From Arctopsyche grandis (lineage: Eukaryota > Arthropoda > Insecta > Trichoptera > Hydropsychidae): a DNA stretch of 64,000 bases. Below, one piece after another: positions 1-14,200 of this stretch (positions are counted from its first letter, which is position 1; every line of letters starts with the position of its first letter). Both the position numbers and the translations under genes were made by a program. Where the stretch lies: contig NC_135360.1 in the NCBI RefSeq assembly GCF_051622035.1, positions 4,278,001-4,342,000 of the forward strand. Reading direction: 5' to 3'. A model generated the notes under the pieces. The model worked only from the letters and a program-made list of their open reading frames with translations. It made no database searches and was not told the DNA's origin.

Positions 1-1522
1 CTCGACAAGTTTTTTGATATACAATGTGGCTTTAACACACTTGTTGCTGGTGAATGCTTGTTTTTCTTTTTTTTTTACTTTGTCTTAAATTCATTTCTTT
101 CTGAATTGTGGTAATATAATGGAATGTTAGACATTACAATAAAAAAAATTCAATATATATATATATATATATTGTAAACGTACATACCGGCACACGTGTG
201 TACATATATTATAATAAATATATGTATAGGAAATAATTTTTACTATTGAAAAAAGTATCACACGTTCAAATTTTTAAATACACAATGTTCAGCCGAAGCA
301 TCTTTAAAAAGGTCTAATTATTAATAATAAATATAATATAAATAATAATAAATAGATTTTTATCTTATGTCCGCTTTCTATATACATCAACGCTATTTAG
401 TTTCGAATTATAGCTATATACATTTATATATATATAAAAAAAAATGACAGCCAACACAATATTGATGACGAAATGTGCTAAATTAATATTAACGAATACA
501 AAACGTCTCTACTACTACTTTTACTCGTGCATGAATATAAATTCTTTTTACATATTACCACGTTTTTAAAAATAAATCATTATTAGTCGTCGTCGTCGTG
601 TATTCTTTAAGACTGATTCTGATGGTAACAACGGCTAAATTTGCTTGTCACAATAAATATTAAACTTGAGTGAATTTAATCGGTGGACGTCGGAGCTATC
701 TAGTTGCACACACGTTCTGTTTTTACTATTTTTATTTTAGTGTACTTGTATATATATTATATATATATTGAAAAAATAAAGATAAAAAAAATAAATAAAG
801 TTCTATTGATGTGTTAATATATATAGAGTGCGCTGTGAAGACCTTCGGGGAGCGAACGTCCGATTGTCGCTCTTCGAACGTCTTCGTAAATTATTCGTTG
901 TTAGTGAGGCCTTTTTATATTCTAAAATTACGTACAACCTTTGACGGTGTGTGCTTTCATTGTGACGTTTTCCGCGTACGCGTACAACACTGCGAATAGA
1001 CTTTGGTTTTATTCGCGGTTTGTACGCGCACACGTGCGCATATTATTATTGAATTTCGGGTGCTTTTTTTCCCCATTTCGTTTCTATGAAGATGAATATA
1101 GAGAAAAAAAAGTACGCAAGTCTTTGAGGTCCAAGTAAACGTGTAAGAAATCAGATTATTATTATGAATAGAATCTGTGCGGAGTAAAATTAAAACAGTT
1201 TTGTGGCTTATTCCATCGTTGTTGTATCGGGGAGCTCCAGATTGTTCTAGCGGTGCTAATTGACTATCGACACTGATGATGCGAATCTATTATGTTTGCT
1301 GGTGCTTGTGTATTCGCCTAACACGTAAGTCATATTGAACAAATAAATTAAATGAAACACGTGCAACGGTATATACATATATATATGCATATGTATGTAT
1401 GCCGATCGGTTTTGTGCAAGTCTTATCTTTTGTCGCCGAGGTTCTATCCGTTAGTTAGTGGCTATGAATTTATTTGCAAATTGTGAATTTGAACGTTAAA
1501 AATAAATAAAAAAGGTACGCAC
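1..1522. other. AT-rich non-coding stretch, probably intronic
   Basis: No reading frame here resembles a known protein. The stretch holds short (TA)n runs (for example near 150-172), a CGTCGTCGTCGT run near 587-598 and a canonical-looking donor (GTAAGT) on the plus strand near 1325. If the minus-strand exon at 1523-1577 is real, this is its downstream intron. The short ORFs at 803-1138 overlap on both strands and look random. Confidence 0.35.
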
Positions 1523-1577
1523 CGATGCGGTTCTCTTGCGATGGAACGTCCTTCCCGCCCGCCATTACGGTGTTCAT
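1523..1577 (-). CDS. possible first coding exon of an unidentified minus-strand gene
   Basis: On the minus strand an ATG preceded by GACAAA (a good insect start context) opens a short frame reading MNTVMAGGKDVPSQENRI plus the first base of a further codon. It then meets a GTGCGT splice donor at 1522-1517. It is 55 bases long, ends in phase 1 and is more GC-rich than its surroundings. The upstream side (1580-1735) is GC-rich and could be 5' UTR or promoter. The rest of the gene would lie left of the window. I do not recognise the product. The alternative is chance, since the frame is only 18 codons. Confidence 0.35.
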
Positions 1578-1925
1578 TTTGTCAGATAAATATACACACC
1601 TATGATTATTATATTATACTTTGTAATGTTTTTATTTTTATTTTATTGATTATTCCCCGCCGCCCCCCTCCGACGGTGTGAAGTTATACACACGTGCATA
1701 TTAAATTTACATTAATGTATAAAAAAAACACAGTGTGCGTGCGTACGGAATTATGTGCGTGCGTGATACGTGTGTGCGCATAAAATGTTATTGTAATAAA
1801 AACGATACTTTTATTATGATTATATATTTTCAATTATATTGCATTATTTTTAATATTATTTTATTTGTAATTTTAAAGTTTTATGCTAATACATATTTTT
1901 TTCTGAATCAAATGTTTTTTATACC

Positions 1926-2115
1926 CTTCATCCCTCTCCCCAGATTTCTTAACTCGGTGGTTGCGTTAATGCCAACCACCTGGAAGTTTCCGGGTTCAAG
2001 CCCTGGGTTGACCTTGATTGAAGAGAGTTTGTTTGGAGTATGACTGTAGTGCTGCCGGTCAGATATTTGTGACTTGAGTCGATTCATTGTTGGAACGGTT
2101 ACTCAACAATAAAAA
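1926..2115 (+). repeat. diverged tRNA-derived SINE copy
   Basis: A box-A-like segment (AACTCGGTGGTTG) and a box-B-like GGGTTCAAGCCC near 1993 are followed by the family's body: a 'gctg.tggtcaga...tttgtgactt' segment and 'ttcattgttggaacggtt'. It matches the better-preserved copies at 3055, 26161 and 44299 but is shorter at the 3' end. Confidence 0.6.
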
Positions 2116-2778
2116 ATCACAATCAATAGAAAAAACATCTGACTATTGATTCCAATACTCACTTTGAGCACAGCAATACTAGATTTTGAATTAAAGACCG
2201 CAAAAGCCAAAAAACTGTAAAAATTGCGCATTTTTTTAAACGCTCATATCTCGTAAATGAGACCCAAACATCAAAAATTATTATCATATTCGAATTCAGT
2301 GGGTCAAACTTAGTAATGATTGGTTAGTCTCCGCTCTGGTAATTTTTTTTTGTTGCTCAGTGTTATTAGAGTAAGATGAAGAATTGCATACATACATAAA
2401 TAAATGTGAAAAAACGCTAAAAATACAGATCTTTGGCAATTATGCATGAATTCCTTTCTAAAAACAGGTATTGAAATGTCAAATATGCAGTGGAAAATAG
2501 AGCTCAACTGACGAAAACTTATGACTTTCATATTAAATCTGCTTGTTTTATTGTAAACTTTAAAATACTGCCGTAGATATTTAGTAATCATATTTGCAAT
2601 TAAAGGTCTGACCGCACTAGCGACAGTGCGCTGCAGCAACGCAGCGCAGCACATCAGAGTTGGTACAAAAGGCAATTCTGACGCGCAGTGTCGCGCCAGT
2701 CACTCGTAGTGCATTCTATCTTGTACAATTTCATACAAACAATATTTTGCCGCATTACAGTGCTAAGCTTTAACACGA
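2116..2778. other. no gene seen
   Basis: AT-rich sequence without a convincing ORF. A GC-rich patch at 2605-2712 with repeated GCGCTGC/GCAGCGC words could be the end of a DNA transposon, but I cannot find its partner end. Confidence 0.4.
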
Positions 2779-3652
2779 TGGCGGCCGCTGACTCATATTT
2801 GTATCATGTTGGGTGCACAACGCTTAGTGGCCACTGGTACATATATGATTTTTGACTTACATAAATACATATATGTATGTATCACGTTTGTGGCCGATGA
2901 TACAATTTTGTATCACGTTTTCGTTTATGACGAAAACGTATTCGCGCAGTCGTCAATCATATATGTATCAGCGGCCAGTAAGCGTTGTGTACACGACATG
3001 ATACAAATATGAGTCAAGTCGCTGATTTTTGACTTACGTACATATATTACGTACAGCCAGCAGCATAGCTCGGACGTTAAGCTTCTGCTTACCGTCAAGA
3101 AGGTGCCGGGTTCTATCCCTGAATGAAAATGAATTTTTCAGAGTATGCTGTTGGTCAGACCTGGATTTGTGACTCGTTTGATCGTTTCCTATCAGAGTTT
3201 GCCAATTTTCTCTGATTTCATTGTTGAAACGGTTCCCGGAAAAAAAAATTGGCTAAAAATCCTTCCTACCTACTATGTCACCACTATTTGAAAAATTTGA
3301 TTGATGTACAATAAAAATTTATGTACAATTCATAAATTCATAGATGTCTCGTTAATTTGCGAGTTTTTTCAGTGTCTCGCAATTCAACGACTTATAATAA
3401 AAATGCTGTATTTGTATTTGTAATTGGCCAGGAAGGCGCATTGGGATTTACCTGTAAGGCCTTCCTGGTATATATGTAAAATAATAAAAAAAAATAATAA
3501 AATAATATGATTTTTGTATCACGTTTGTGGCCGATGATACAATTTTGTATCACAACTTTTGTATTCGCGCAGTTGTGAATCATATATGTATCAGCGGCCA
3601 GTAAGCGTTGTGCACCCATCATGATACAAATATGAGTCAGCGGCCGCCATTG
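2779..3652. mobile_element. palindromic MITE, partly duplicated and split by a SINE
   Basis: The outer ends are inverted copies: GGCGGCCGCTGACTCATATT at about 2780 and its reverse complement at about 3632-3650. Inside, the segment 'gtttgtggccgatgatacaattttgtatcac' occurs at 2886 and again at 3525, and 'atcatatatgtatcagcggccagtaagcgttg' at 2957 and 3579. The simplest reading is a fold-back element of about 240 bp, partly duplicated, with the SINE at 3055-3508 between the parts. No coding capacity. Confidence 0.6.
3055..3508 (+). repeat. full-length tRNA-derived SINE
   Basis: This is the best reference copy of the main SINE family in the window. The head AGCCAGCAGCATAGCTCGG carries a box-A-like motif, and GGTGCCGGGTTCTATCCC carries a near-canonical RNA polymerase III box B. 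The body contains 'gatttcattgttgaaacggttcc', 'tagatgtctcgttaa' and a terminal inverted-looking module 'ggccaggaaggcgcattgg ... ccttcctgg', followed by an AT-rich tail (ataataaaaaaaaataataaaataa). Length is about 420 bp plus tail. Related copies: 1926, 13169, 17008, 18462, 26161, 44299, 59320 and 61336. Confidence 0.8.
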
Positions 3653-3798
3653 TGATAAGGACGTGAAAATAAAACAATTGTATTAAAATATAAAAATATT
3701 TATATAACCCAAAATTAAACATTACATAAATCACAACAGCACAAAGCCAAATATTAAAGTTATTATAATATATGGTCCAATTAACATTTGAAAAATGA

Positions 3799-3804
3799 TT
3801 TATT
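3799..3804 (-). promoter_or_regulatory. poly(A) signal of FANCI
   Basis: AATAAA on the minus strand, about 30 bases after the FANCI stop codon. A short 3' UTR would end near 3780. Confidence 0.5.
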
Positions 3805-3831
3805 TTCAACATGCAATATAAGTAATATGAA

Positions 3832-6800
3832 TCAATCGTCATCAGCAACATCTTGATTATCGTCGATTTCGGTGTTATCGTTTATGTCGTCCACTTCCAT
3901 CATGGTGACGTTGTCCTCGACGTCTTCGCAGTCCATATTATTGTTCCTCAACGCTTCTTTGACGTCCGAAGCTTTGATCCTGAAATCTCTAGCGCTACCC
4001 TTGGAGAGAAGACACACGAGATCGATCTGCAAAAGGTGGACAGGATGTACATAATTTATTACAGCTATATGCTGCACGCTTTAAACGCAGGAAATTGAAC
4101 AATTGATTTTGATTATGGTCGAGTTTAATCTCACTAAACAAATGCACAATCTTATGTATGAAACAAAACAATTTAATATTATGAAACAAATGAACAACAA
4201 TTTTCAAAATGGCGTCCTCAATATGAATAAACTTTTTTTTTAATATGCTGATCGTTTAATAACGAAAAAAAAATTGTCAAATAAAATACCAACTTTTGTC
4301 TTAGAACTGAGCTGATGGATCCTCTTATAGAAGAGCTCGCAGTTGTAAACCAAGCGAGGAATATTCTTAGTATCTTTGAGGAGACGCGCTTGAGCTTTGG
4401 CACCCTTCGAGCTGGTTTCTCGTGCGCCTTCTACGTGAGCAATCAAACTATCGATGGCCTTCGACATCCCGCGCCCGCACAGCTTCACCAACTTGTCGAA
4501 TCTAAAACCAAAACCATTTTCAATACGACTATTCAAATCACACACATAATACAGTAGAACCTCGATTATCCCGACTAATTGGGGATGAAGGTAGTCTGGA
4601 TCGAAAAAATCACGATTGACAGGGAAAGACGTGTACAGATTCAGTATGAATAATTTCTATTCGTCTACGTTTACATATATATAATAACATGAAGATCAAT
4701 GTTAAATTGTTCTTTATAAAGAAATTCAATTATGGATTTTTGCTGTTCTTTTTGAAGCTGCCAAATCGCGAATACTTTCATACAATAATGGACCAGATAT
4801 TGGCTGTCCAGACAATCGTCTTGAATGAACCACATAAAAATGTACTCTTTGACTAAATTTCCTGATTTTTTCATAACCTTACACTCTGAGCTTCCATCTT
4901 CTGACATTAAAGAATCACTAAACTTCATCATTTTCTCACTTTGTATTATTATATCCGAGATCGTCGACGTTCCAACACCATATTTATTTGACAAAAAATA
5001 CCGCTTTTTAAAGCATTTATCTAACACATTTTATTTTCCATATTGGTAATATTAAAAGTAAATATTTCAATCGCGATCAAGTTTTCATCAAACAAACGTC
5101 CTTTTGAGTATTGAATTTTGAAGACAACCGACTCATTTCTCCTTTTTATTTTCGAATTTTTATGTTGTGCATTTCAAAGCAGACAAATCGTAAAATTTGT
5201 GTTTGTTTTTAACAATCCAAATAATCGATGTTCTACTGTATATAATATACAATAATTAAACGACAGTACAATACAAATGGTAAGATTCCGTATTAGAGTA
5301 TCTATGTAATATGTAGTGTTGTAAAATTCTCAGTAATAATCTTTTGGAGAATATTCTCCAAACCGAGAATTTTCGAGAATATTCTTTTTTAGAGCATCTG
5401 GAAGGCTGTTATACTATTCCGTTGCAATTTAAAAACATGGATAAATTCATGTGAACGGTAAGACGAGGGAAGACACGAATAAAATTAATTAACTAATGCA
5501 AAAACCTAATTAATAATAATTTTTAACATTTTGCATTTCATATGTACAGAGAGAGGGTAAGCAAATGTGACTTTTGAGCAGTTGGCGAAACACAACAGAA
5601 ATGTTACGCCTATTATGTAGTTTGTGTTAAAATATTTAACATAGATCAGAGAGCAAAAAAAAAACCAACTGACATTTTAGTGTTAATGGTAACTCGCATT
5701 GTTTATTTACCAATTTTTATCGTTTCTAAACTTAATAAATTTACGATTTCATATTATGTAATGTGTTTTAAAAGTACGCACTGATGTGAAATAACAATTA
5801 AAATACCCAAACTCATACAAAATATTTGCTAAAAAATTTCGGCGAAATCTTTGAAAGTAAATTGACAAATTCGTGTGAACATTAAATATGGGGGAGGAAA
5901 TTGTAGGAATACAATACAGCTTGTATGAGCTTTCAGCAAAGCCAAAGTAATCATCTATTCGCTCCAGATAAACAAACCTTGAGTTCAAGGGAACAACCGA
6001 AATACTTCGTCCAGCTTACCGATAAAGGCGATTCGGTTCGCTCCAGATAAACAAACCTTGAGTTCAAGGGAACAACCGAAATAGCATAAATCCTATTACC
6101 CCATAAAACACAAGGCACGCGACCACACAAAGGATACCCTTGAGCCTGGAAGAATCTTCGAGAACGAGATGGCATCACCTCACCCATATCCAGACCACCG
6201 ATAAAGGCGATTCGACTCGCTCCAGACGAATACCCATCAAGCAACCTTGTGGCACACCCACACAAAGGAAACCCTTGAACCCGGAGGAATCCCCGAGAAC
6301 AAGATGACATCACCGTGCCCATATATAAACCAGTACAGCAGCCACAGACGGCAGTTCAGTCAGGCTTTCCCCTGAAGCAGGCAACTAGGCCACTTCCCCG
6401 TCAATTTTCTGTACTGACAATAAACCTGTATACTGGAGAAAATAAATTTCCTCTGTTAACTACAACGAGTTTTCATACAACACTAGTAATATGTATCTAT
6501 TAAAAATATTAGTGAGATCAAAAGCACTATCGAGTATAACCTCGAAAGTTGTATAATTTGGGGCTCTCGTGTGGCAAAATGTGACGTCAACACTGCGAGG
6601 GTCGCATGAAGCTTTGAAACCAGACGCAGTAAGGCATCACAGCACGGACCGGCCGGACACAAGACGATGGACATGTCACGGATGACGCCAGCCGCTCGGC
6701 ACAGTTCTGCACATATTGCCCTCTCCCTGTTCTTAAGCGAAGCTCGTGCTGAAAATAATATAAGGATTATTCATCATCATTTTAAATACTGTATTCGCTC

Positions 6801-7396
6801 TGAATTAAATATTCACCGGTCGGTAGTTGAATCGTTTTTCTATATTGCAGGAAGGCATGGTCGGCTTTGATTCGGCCGATGACCGTATCTACGGCTGAAA
6901 TCCGAGCTCCGACGTGTGAACTTAGAGTGACGAAAGCTGCTGAAGCACTCGAAGGAGTTAGAATTGTAAAATCCTTGATAGATTCATTTTCAGAGGTGTC
7001 GTTCTAAAAAATTGAAAATACATCAATAAATGACGTCACACCAGGGGCGTAGAATAACTAGAAAAAGGAGGTATGTAAAAATAGTGGGCCCGCATGCAAA
7101 TATTAACAAATGGGGTCTACCTAACGGGACCGAAAGTGAAAAGCCCGAAAAAGCAAATATCGAAAATCGAAAGATCAAAAAAAAGGGTGCATGGTAAACG
7201 GTACTATGTATATATATAATAATATAAATGAGTGGCATGCCGTGAAATTATCTCTTTTTTTGTTATACAGCCTTGATTAATGTGCGCGCGCAGGATTCGG
7301 GAGGAAAAGCCTGTTCCTCTTGTTCCTGTTGTATCTTGCTCGCGCAAATTAAGTGAGGATGTACGACGGGGGGAGTGAGACTTTTACTGCACGCCA

Positions 7397-7463
<67 letters not shown>

Positions 7464-8219
7464 TAACCGTTTTTCATATGTATGCATGGTAAACGAATAT
7501 TTTCGACTTTTTAACATTCGGTGCGGTGACGGTCACCCTAACAAGTGGCCCCCCTTTACTATTTTTTTACTAAAATTAAATCGATTATTTTAATCAAAAG
7601 TTTCATTGATTGTTTCGACTTCAATTCTTCGTTGATTTTTCGCTAAAAATTGGTCGAGTTTTAGAAATACTATTGTTTAATTTTTATTTTCTGTGCTCCA
7701 CTCGGTGTTTTTTCAAACTATCCATTTTGGATTGTTGTCATTACTTTTATATTACAACTAGTGTTGTACCCGATAAAATATCATCGCATGGGTGTTGGCC
7801 AATTAAGTTATTAAATTAAATTAAATTAAAAGAAATGTGTCGGTCCTGTGTTCGATCCGCACGTAGTTGAATTTTTTTCAAATACCTTTTAAATATATTT
7901 AATTGTTTAATATGAAAAAAAAATGGTAAAAACTACCTACCTACCTACATATATAAAATAAATAAATTAATTGATTGATTAAATAAATTTTTAATAGATG
8001 GCGGTAAATGCGCAGAGACAGCGCTGTCTATAAGCCTAGGAAACATTGGTAGCAAACAGTATATATAGAAGTTTTTTACTTTTGTTATTATATTCATACG
8101 TTTTGTTGGCATTTTTTCAGCCGTGACGTACATATGTACATATGTCGAATCGAAACGACTATTATCTTATAAACACACGAGCGTTATCTTACACAGACAC
8201 GCAGACACACAGAATAGCG

Positions 8220-8281
<62 letters not shown>

Positions 8282-11200
8282 TATATGATTGGTAGAAAAG
8301 GAATTCAAAAAAAAAACCCGGCGTGTACCACCAGTGGCCACGCGGATAGTGCTATAATTTTATATATAGCAGACTATAATTTTACGGTTCCACTTCATTG
8401 AGCGCCCCAACACTAAAATTCCTATAAAATTCTAAAGATTTAGGGACAACTCATTATATAAAGTGATTTAATGCCGTCTCGCGTAATTGGGTGCCGATAC
8501 GCGTGACAGTGCCGCTACATGGGCAGATGTATGAAATCATGCGCCTGGCTGAATGTGTTAAACGAAAATCTCGAACGATATCAAACGATACATTTTACCC
8601 TAATTTCAATACTTACAATTTCTTTGTCAGTACCCATTATTTGCGACAATTTCTTGACGAGTACTTCACACACGGCCCACGGTTCGGCCGACTTGGCAAT
8701 CACACCGATCAAACACGAGACGACCGGACTTCCTAAATACTTGCAGTCTTCGCAATTCTTCGAACCTAACTTTTGCAGCCAATCAGCCCACTGTAACGAA
8801 ATAAACCAACGTCGATTAGCATTTAAATTAAACAACACAAACACATAATAAATATGTGTACAATACCTTTTGGCATACGGCAGTATTGGACGGCAAGCAC
8901 TGCAACAGAGTCGAGATGACTTCGAAGAGAACACCGGGGATTTTCGCTGCCAAAGGATCTTCGGTGAGCGATATACCGGCTATCGTCGACTCTAACTGAA
9001 CCCCCAACTTTTCAGCTACAGTTGAAACCAACTCGCCCAACTCTTCATAAGACTCCACATTACCTGGTACGTAATATAATTATTTAATGTAATATAATAT
9101 AATTTTCACCGTTTTGAAATAGACTAATATTATATGGGTACGATTTAACTATACATTGAGAAAAATACTTAGTATCTTAAAAAAAATGTTTGTGCATTAA
9201 AATTTTGCATTAATGTCGGTGCTTAGAACAATCTTTTATTGTGCATCGAATAAAATATTTTGGCATTATAAAGTGACCATTAAAAAATATGAAACGATCA
9301 TTCGAAACAATAGATTTTAGCATTAGAATACATACAAAAAGTGGCAACGTTGCAGTCTTCTGCTATTGACAATTGTCAAAAGGTGTTTACTTTTGTTTCT
9401 CACTATTGAAATGTAATCTTAAATAAATAAAACCAACCCTAACCAAACGTTGGTTCGTATTTTGGTATTCGCGACGTTGTCGATACAGTTCATCTGTCAT
9501 TTCAATGCACATTTCATCCACTTTTTAAGTAGCAAATATTTTTTTCAACGATCAAAGCAATCTGTATCCGTCATTTAACGTTTAAATTGTTCCCATATAA
9601 TATTCCATTGAGCATGTTATACCGGTGATCTTCAGAAACTCTCCTAAATATTCTTCGTGGTTGTTTGTAACGATATGTAAAATGGCTTGGAAACATTCGA
9701 TGGTTAACAAAGCGGTTTCTTGATCAAAATCGCTGAATTCGTCCAGTCTAAAAGCAATCCGATTTTTTATTGATGTTATCCGTAAGTTCGGATGATGTGA
9801 TTTGAAGTACAATTACCTGGATATGCAATTAGTGTATAGGATTTCAGAGCAGTTGGACATTTCAGTTCGTTGTTGCTGCGTCAACTTTTTAGTTTTGAGT
9901 TGCGAAAAAACGCTAAGACCCTGCTTCAAAATTAGTCTATGCAGTTCTCTTTTGTTCCTCACGCTGCTCAGTTGATCTTCAGTAGCCCAATCGACGTCTT
10001 TCCTTAAGTTTAAAGTAATATGCATACAATATTGAGTGTACCGGAAAGTTAATTTGTAATTATGAACCTTTGCCTTTGTTTAAAATACAATCTTTCTGTT
10101 TGTACAAAAAAACATTTGGAACGTAACGATTGGTATTTCATTCACCAATATAAAATTTCAGGGTGATAGGTTTAACAGTGTTCGAATTATCTCCCAAATA
10201 TATAGACACAGACCGTGGGAACAGGAGAGAGAGTATTCACTGTCTAAGTGCATTCGTGGATGAACAATAGGGACCCCAGATTAGGCGAACAGGACTCAGA
10301 AGTGTCCGAACAAAGGATACGCTGAAGTTCTCACAGAACAATAGACTCACCACAGTAGACTTGTACGTGCCTAGATAATAGATATATAAATGGATTGGGG
10401 AAGCTGTGTTGGGCAACTTGTCCATTATAAGGAGGTACACACGGTAGATCAGATTATTCTGGAGTGAGCGGTGATCTTGATCTCGTGTGGACCCCCTGAA
10501 TTGTTGAATAAATGCTGTGACGCGACTTTGGCCTTTCATTTGGATTCTGAACCCACCCCTACGCAAAAATACCGTAGTTTTTTTCTTCTTATTGAGTACA
10601 CTAAATTTAATATGCTGGCACGGAAAACAATTTACACTGTAAAAAGTTATTAAGACTAACTTTTTTTAATTTAGAGTACTCAAACGAAAAAAAAAAATCA
10701 CAATACATTTTATCTGTGAGCATTATTATATCATGTAAATATTTTGTCCGTAACTATTTAGTCGCGAATTCATTTTGTCGTAGAACCATCAGTGGCGTGC
10801 CATGAAAATCTACCTGTTTTTTTGTCGCACAGATTTACTTACGTGTGCGACAGAAACAGGGAGATTTCTACTCATGACAGTTTTTCAATATAAAAAATAC
10901 ATATATTTCTTTACATGTAAAGCAATTCTAAGCTTCTTTGAAGTGTGTGCAAATCCCACACACTTGAAGGCACTTTAAAACCGGAGTTTCTATTTTTAGC
11001 CATGTCCGAAAACTTTAAAGCAGCCTTTTTTCCCTTTTTCGACTTGGTTGCCTTTTCATTATTGGTTGTGTTTTGGTCGTTCTCATCGTTGTTCGGTGAT
11101 TTATTTTTCTTATCGTTTGAATCTTTCTTCGACTTCGTGGAGTTTGCCTTTAGGAAAACATTCACATGTTAATGTGTAAAACACAATCATATGTACATAA

Positions 11201-14200
11201 ATTTCATTCGTAAATGAATACCTTGGTGAAGTCTAAAATTTGCGAATGAACCTTCAACAGATTCAAAAGCTTCTGAGGCTGCTGCTCTTTGGTGACCTTC
11301 CATTCGTTGATTCGAAAAGCGATCAACGCCTCGCAACAAAGGATAGCTTGTTCCAAGATCAAGCATTTAGTTTTAGATTCCGTTCCGATTTCGTTGAGCG
11401 AAACTCCATCATCCTATAAAATAAAATAAAATTTTACGTAACAGATTGTAACAAGAAATACCTTTGGTTTTGTAAAGTTCACCTGGATGAAATTCATCGG
11501 AGAACATTTGACCATCTTATTCGCCAACGACAGTAGGATTACATATAATTTTCCGGCATCACCGTGAAATTGTTCCGGAGCACCGCTCAATGACCAACCA
11601 CCGGGTGCGTCAGAACCTGGAGCTGGGTGTTCGCATACCAGCAACTTCTGGATTGTAAAAAGCAATCTACCGATAGGCTCCTGGAACATTTCACACTCAC
11701 AATATTTAGATGACTTATGTGTAGGCAAATACCAAAGAGATAAATATCGTATCCTTAGAGCACAAACTGTATGTCCGTAAGATTCGATTAATTAGGGGAG
11801 TGGTTTGAATTTCATTTTTGCCACTTGACAGGTGGTCCCAAATTGACACTATGGCCAAACGTGTATGCATATATGTACAATATAAAGATTCAAACATAAC
11901 GTGAAATCATAACTAGACAACGGTGACAGGTATGAGCCAATTTTTGAGGAACTGTTTTGACAATTAAATCAAATAAACTGGCAATTTATGATAGAAAACG
12001 ATCATTCTGATACAAAACAAATGCTTCAGATAAAACATTGTATGATTTTTTACAATCGAGGTTTAACTCAGGAAACATTTTAAGTGCAAAAAGGCGTCCC
12101 ACTCTGTTCAGATCTTTTTAATATTATATACATAATGAGAAGAGTACTGGATGGATAGAAAGGTAACATATCGATAGGCGGCAGAAAGATTCCTAATATA
12201 AGATTCGCGGATGATACAATCAGTTAATGGTCAGCTATGAGGATGAAGTGGCTGAACTACTTTGTAGAATGGAAATAGAGAGGGTAAACATCTGAGTCTA
12301 GAAATGTACAAAAACACTCGTTGACAAATTTGAGTCTCTCATAAATTCCAATGCTTTAAAAGACTATGAAGAAGTCAAATATGCCTTGGATAGAATAAAG
12401 TGCCTTGATCTCAAAAGAAGGAGGATGTCAATCAGAAATCTGCAGAAGAATTGGAATATCGAAAGCGTCGATGATCAGTCTGACAAAAATATAGCAAAAC
12501 CGTTCTATAATGCGAAAAAGGAAAATCCGTCTGGTGATCTTCATTGAATTATATGGAGTCGAGATGCTTAAAAAGAGAGAAGGGGTCATGTTAGATGCCT
12601 AATGTGGCGGATGTTGCACATTTCACGGATCGCAAGATGCACGAATGTCTCCATCCTCAAAGAGCTGACAGATTCAGAGAAACTCCCCACGTGTAGAAAA
12701 AGGATTTTTTCCTACTTTGGCTATATTGCCAGGAAGGATGTGGAGAGTCTAGAGTGGTTGGTAGTCACTGGAACGCTGGAGGGAAAGCGAGCGAGAGGAC
12801 AGTCTACCAAGAAATGGTCAGACCAAATTAAAGAACTGACGAAACCGTCCCTTAACGCTACCTTCAACTTGAACTGGGAAGAGTGGAGGCGGATCTTCCA
12901 TCAAATTTCTGACAACATCAATGACTATGACGCTCAGCATTGAGCAAACGAGAAAGAAGACAATTTTATTTATATTTTCAATTCGTGCAAGTTGTTTTTT
13001 TTCGGGTTTATTATTTATTAGTTTTTGGCATGAAAATTCGTCTTTCTAAAATAGGCTCTGGGTCTTTTCGAGGACCGGGCCCTGGTTATTAGCATCGGCT
13101 GGTATCCCCCTTTCGTCAGTTCTGGTTACAGGAACACTATAAATAAGACGAGCGAAATGAGTCTCCCATAACCAGCAGCGTGGACTAGTGGTTAGTATAT
13201 TATGTTTTCGAGCGGACTGGTTACGGTTCGATTCTCACTAGTAGCTGTTGACCAGACCTTGGGTTGTGACTTCAAGTCGATCGTTTTTCGATCAAGTCGA
13301 ATTTTTCTGATTATAATAGAAACGGTTCCCGTAAATTGGCATTTCCTTTCCAATCTCTTTTGCATATCTCAAGTTATTCAGCGTCTTGACGTTCACCGAT
13401 TTCTATAATAAAATGCTGCATGAAAATTTCCCCATAGATGTCAATGTGGATGATGTTTGTATGAATTCGCATCGTATAAAAATGCTTGTATTAATTGTAT
13501 TATTGTATTGTATATGTAAAGGCGATTATACATGTTCGATAAAATAAAATAAAATAAGAAGGGTCGGATCAAATTAAAGAACTGACAGGATCATCAACGC
13601 TGTTTTCTATTTGGCACAGGACCAGGAGTGGAGACAGATCGTCTACCGGATTCCAGACGATAGAAATGACTACGACGCTCATCATTAAGCATACAATAAA
13701 GAAGAATATATGTAATTTGAACTTTCGTAGTGCGATCTGAATTGATAATCGTTGTTACTGTTGTGCTTTAAAGACATGATATGCAATGAATTAAACCTGC
13801 AAAGTGACCGCATCATCTTTAATACTGATGCATTTGTCCAAAAGCAGTGGAGGCAGTGCGTCCGTATCGGACACGTAATAATTTGAATAGGTTATATGCT
13901 CATAGATCATATTCATAATCGGTTCTTGCAACTCGGACCTACCTCGGATGGCATTGGGCAATTCTGAAACGAAACAATACGAAATTTAATACATCTGTTC
14001 GATAGTTGTGCGTATGAAGACGCCGAGCATAACGCGACCTATGTATAGTTGTTCTCGGACTTCGGCACTTTGTTTGAAGCATCGCTTAAGTATCGATACC
14101 ACTTCCATGCATATTGTGGCGTTGTTGATTCGCGGACGTGATGATCTTCCGCTGAAATTCATCAATGCCAACATTATAATCCTAGTTTAGATGCATTAAA

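Noticed and set aside
3055..3130. tRNA gene at the SINE heads (also 26161, 44299)
   Set aside because: Box A/B-like motifs are present but no cloverleaf with a proper acceptor stem forms, and the sequence continues into the SINE body.
7375..7593. ORFs rich in IY repeats across 7375-7593 and 8123-8401
   Set aside because: They are translations of (TA)n microsatellites.
10237..10566. 109-codon minus-strand ORF
   Set aside because: It is the antisense of the solo LTR at 10177-10565.
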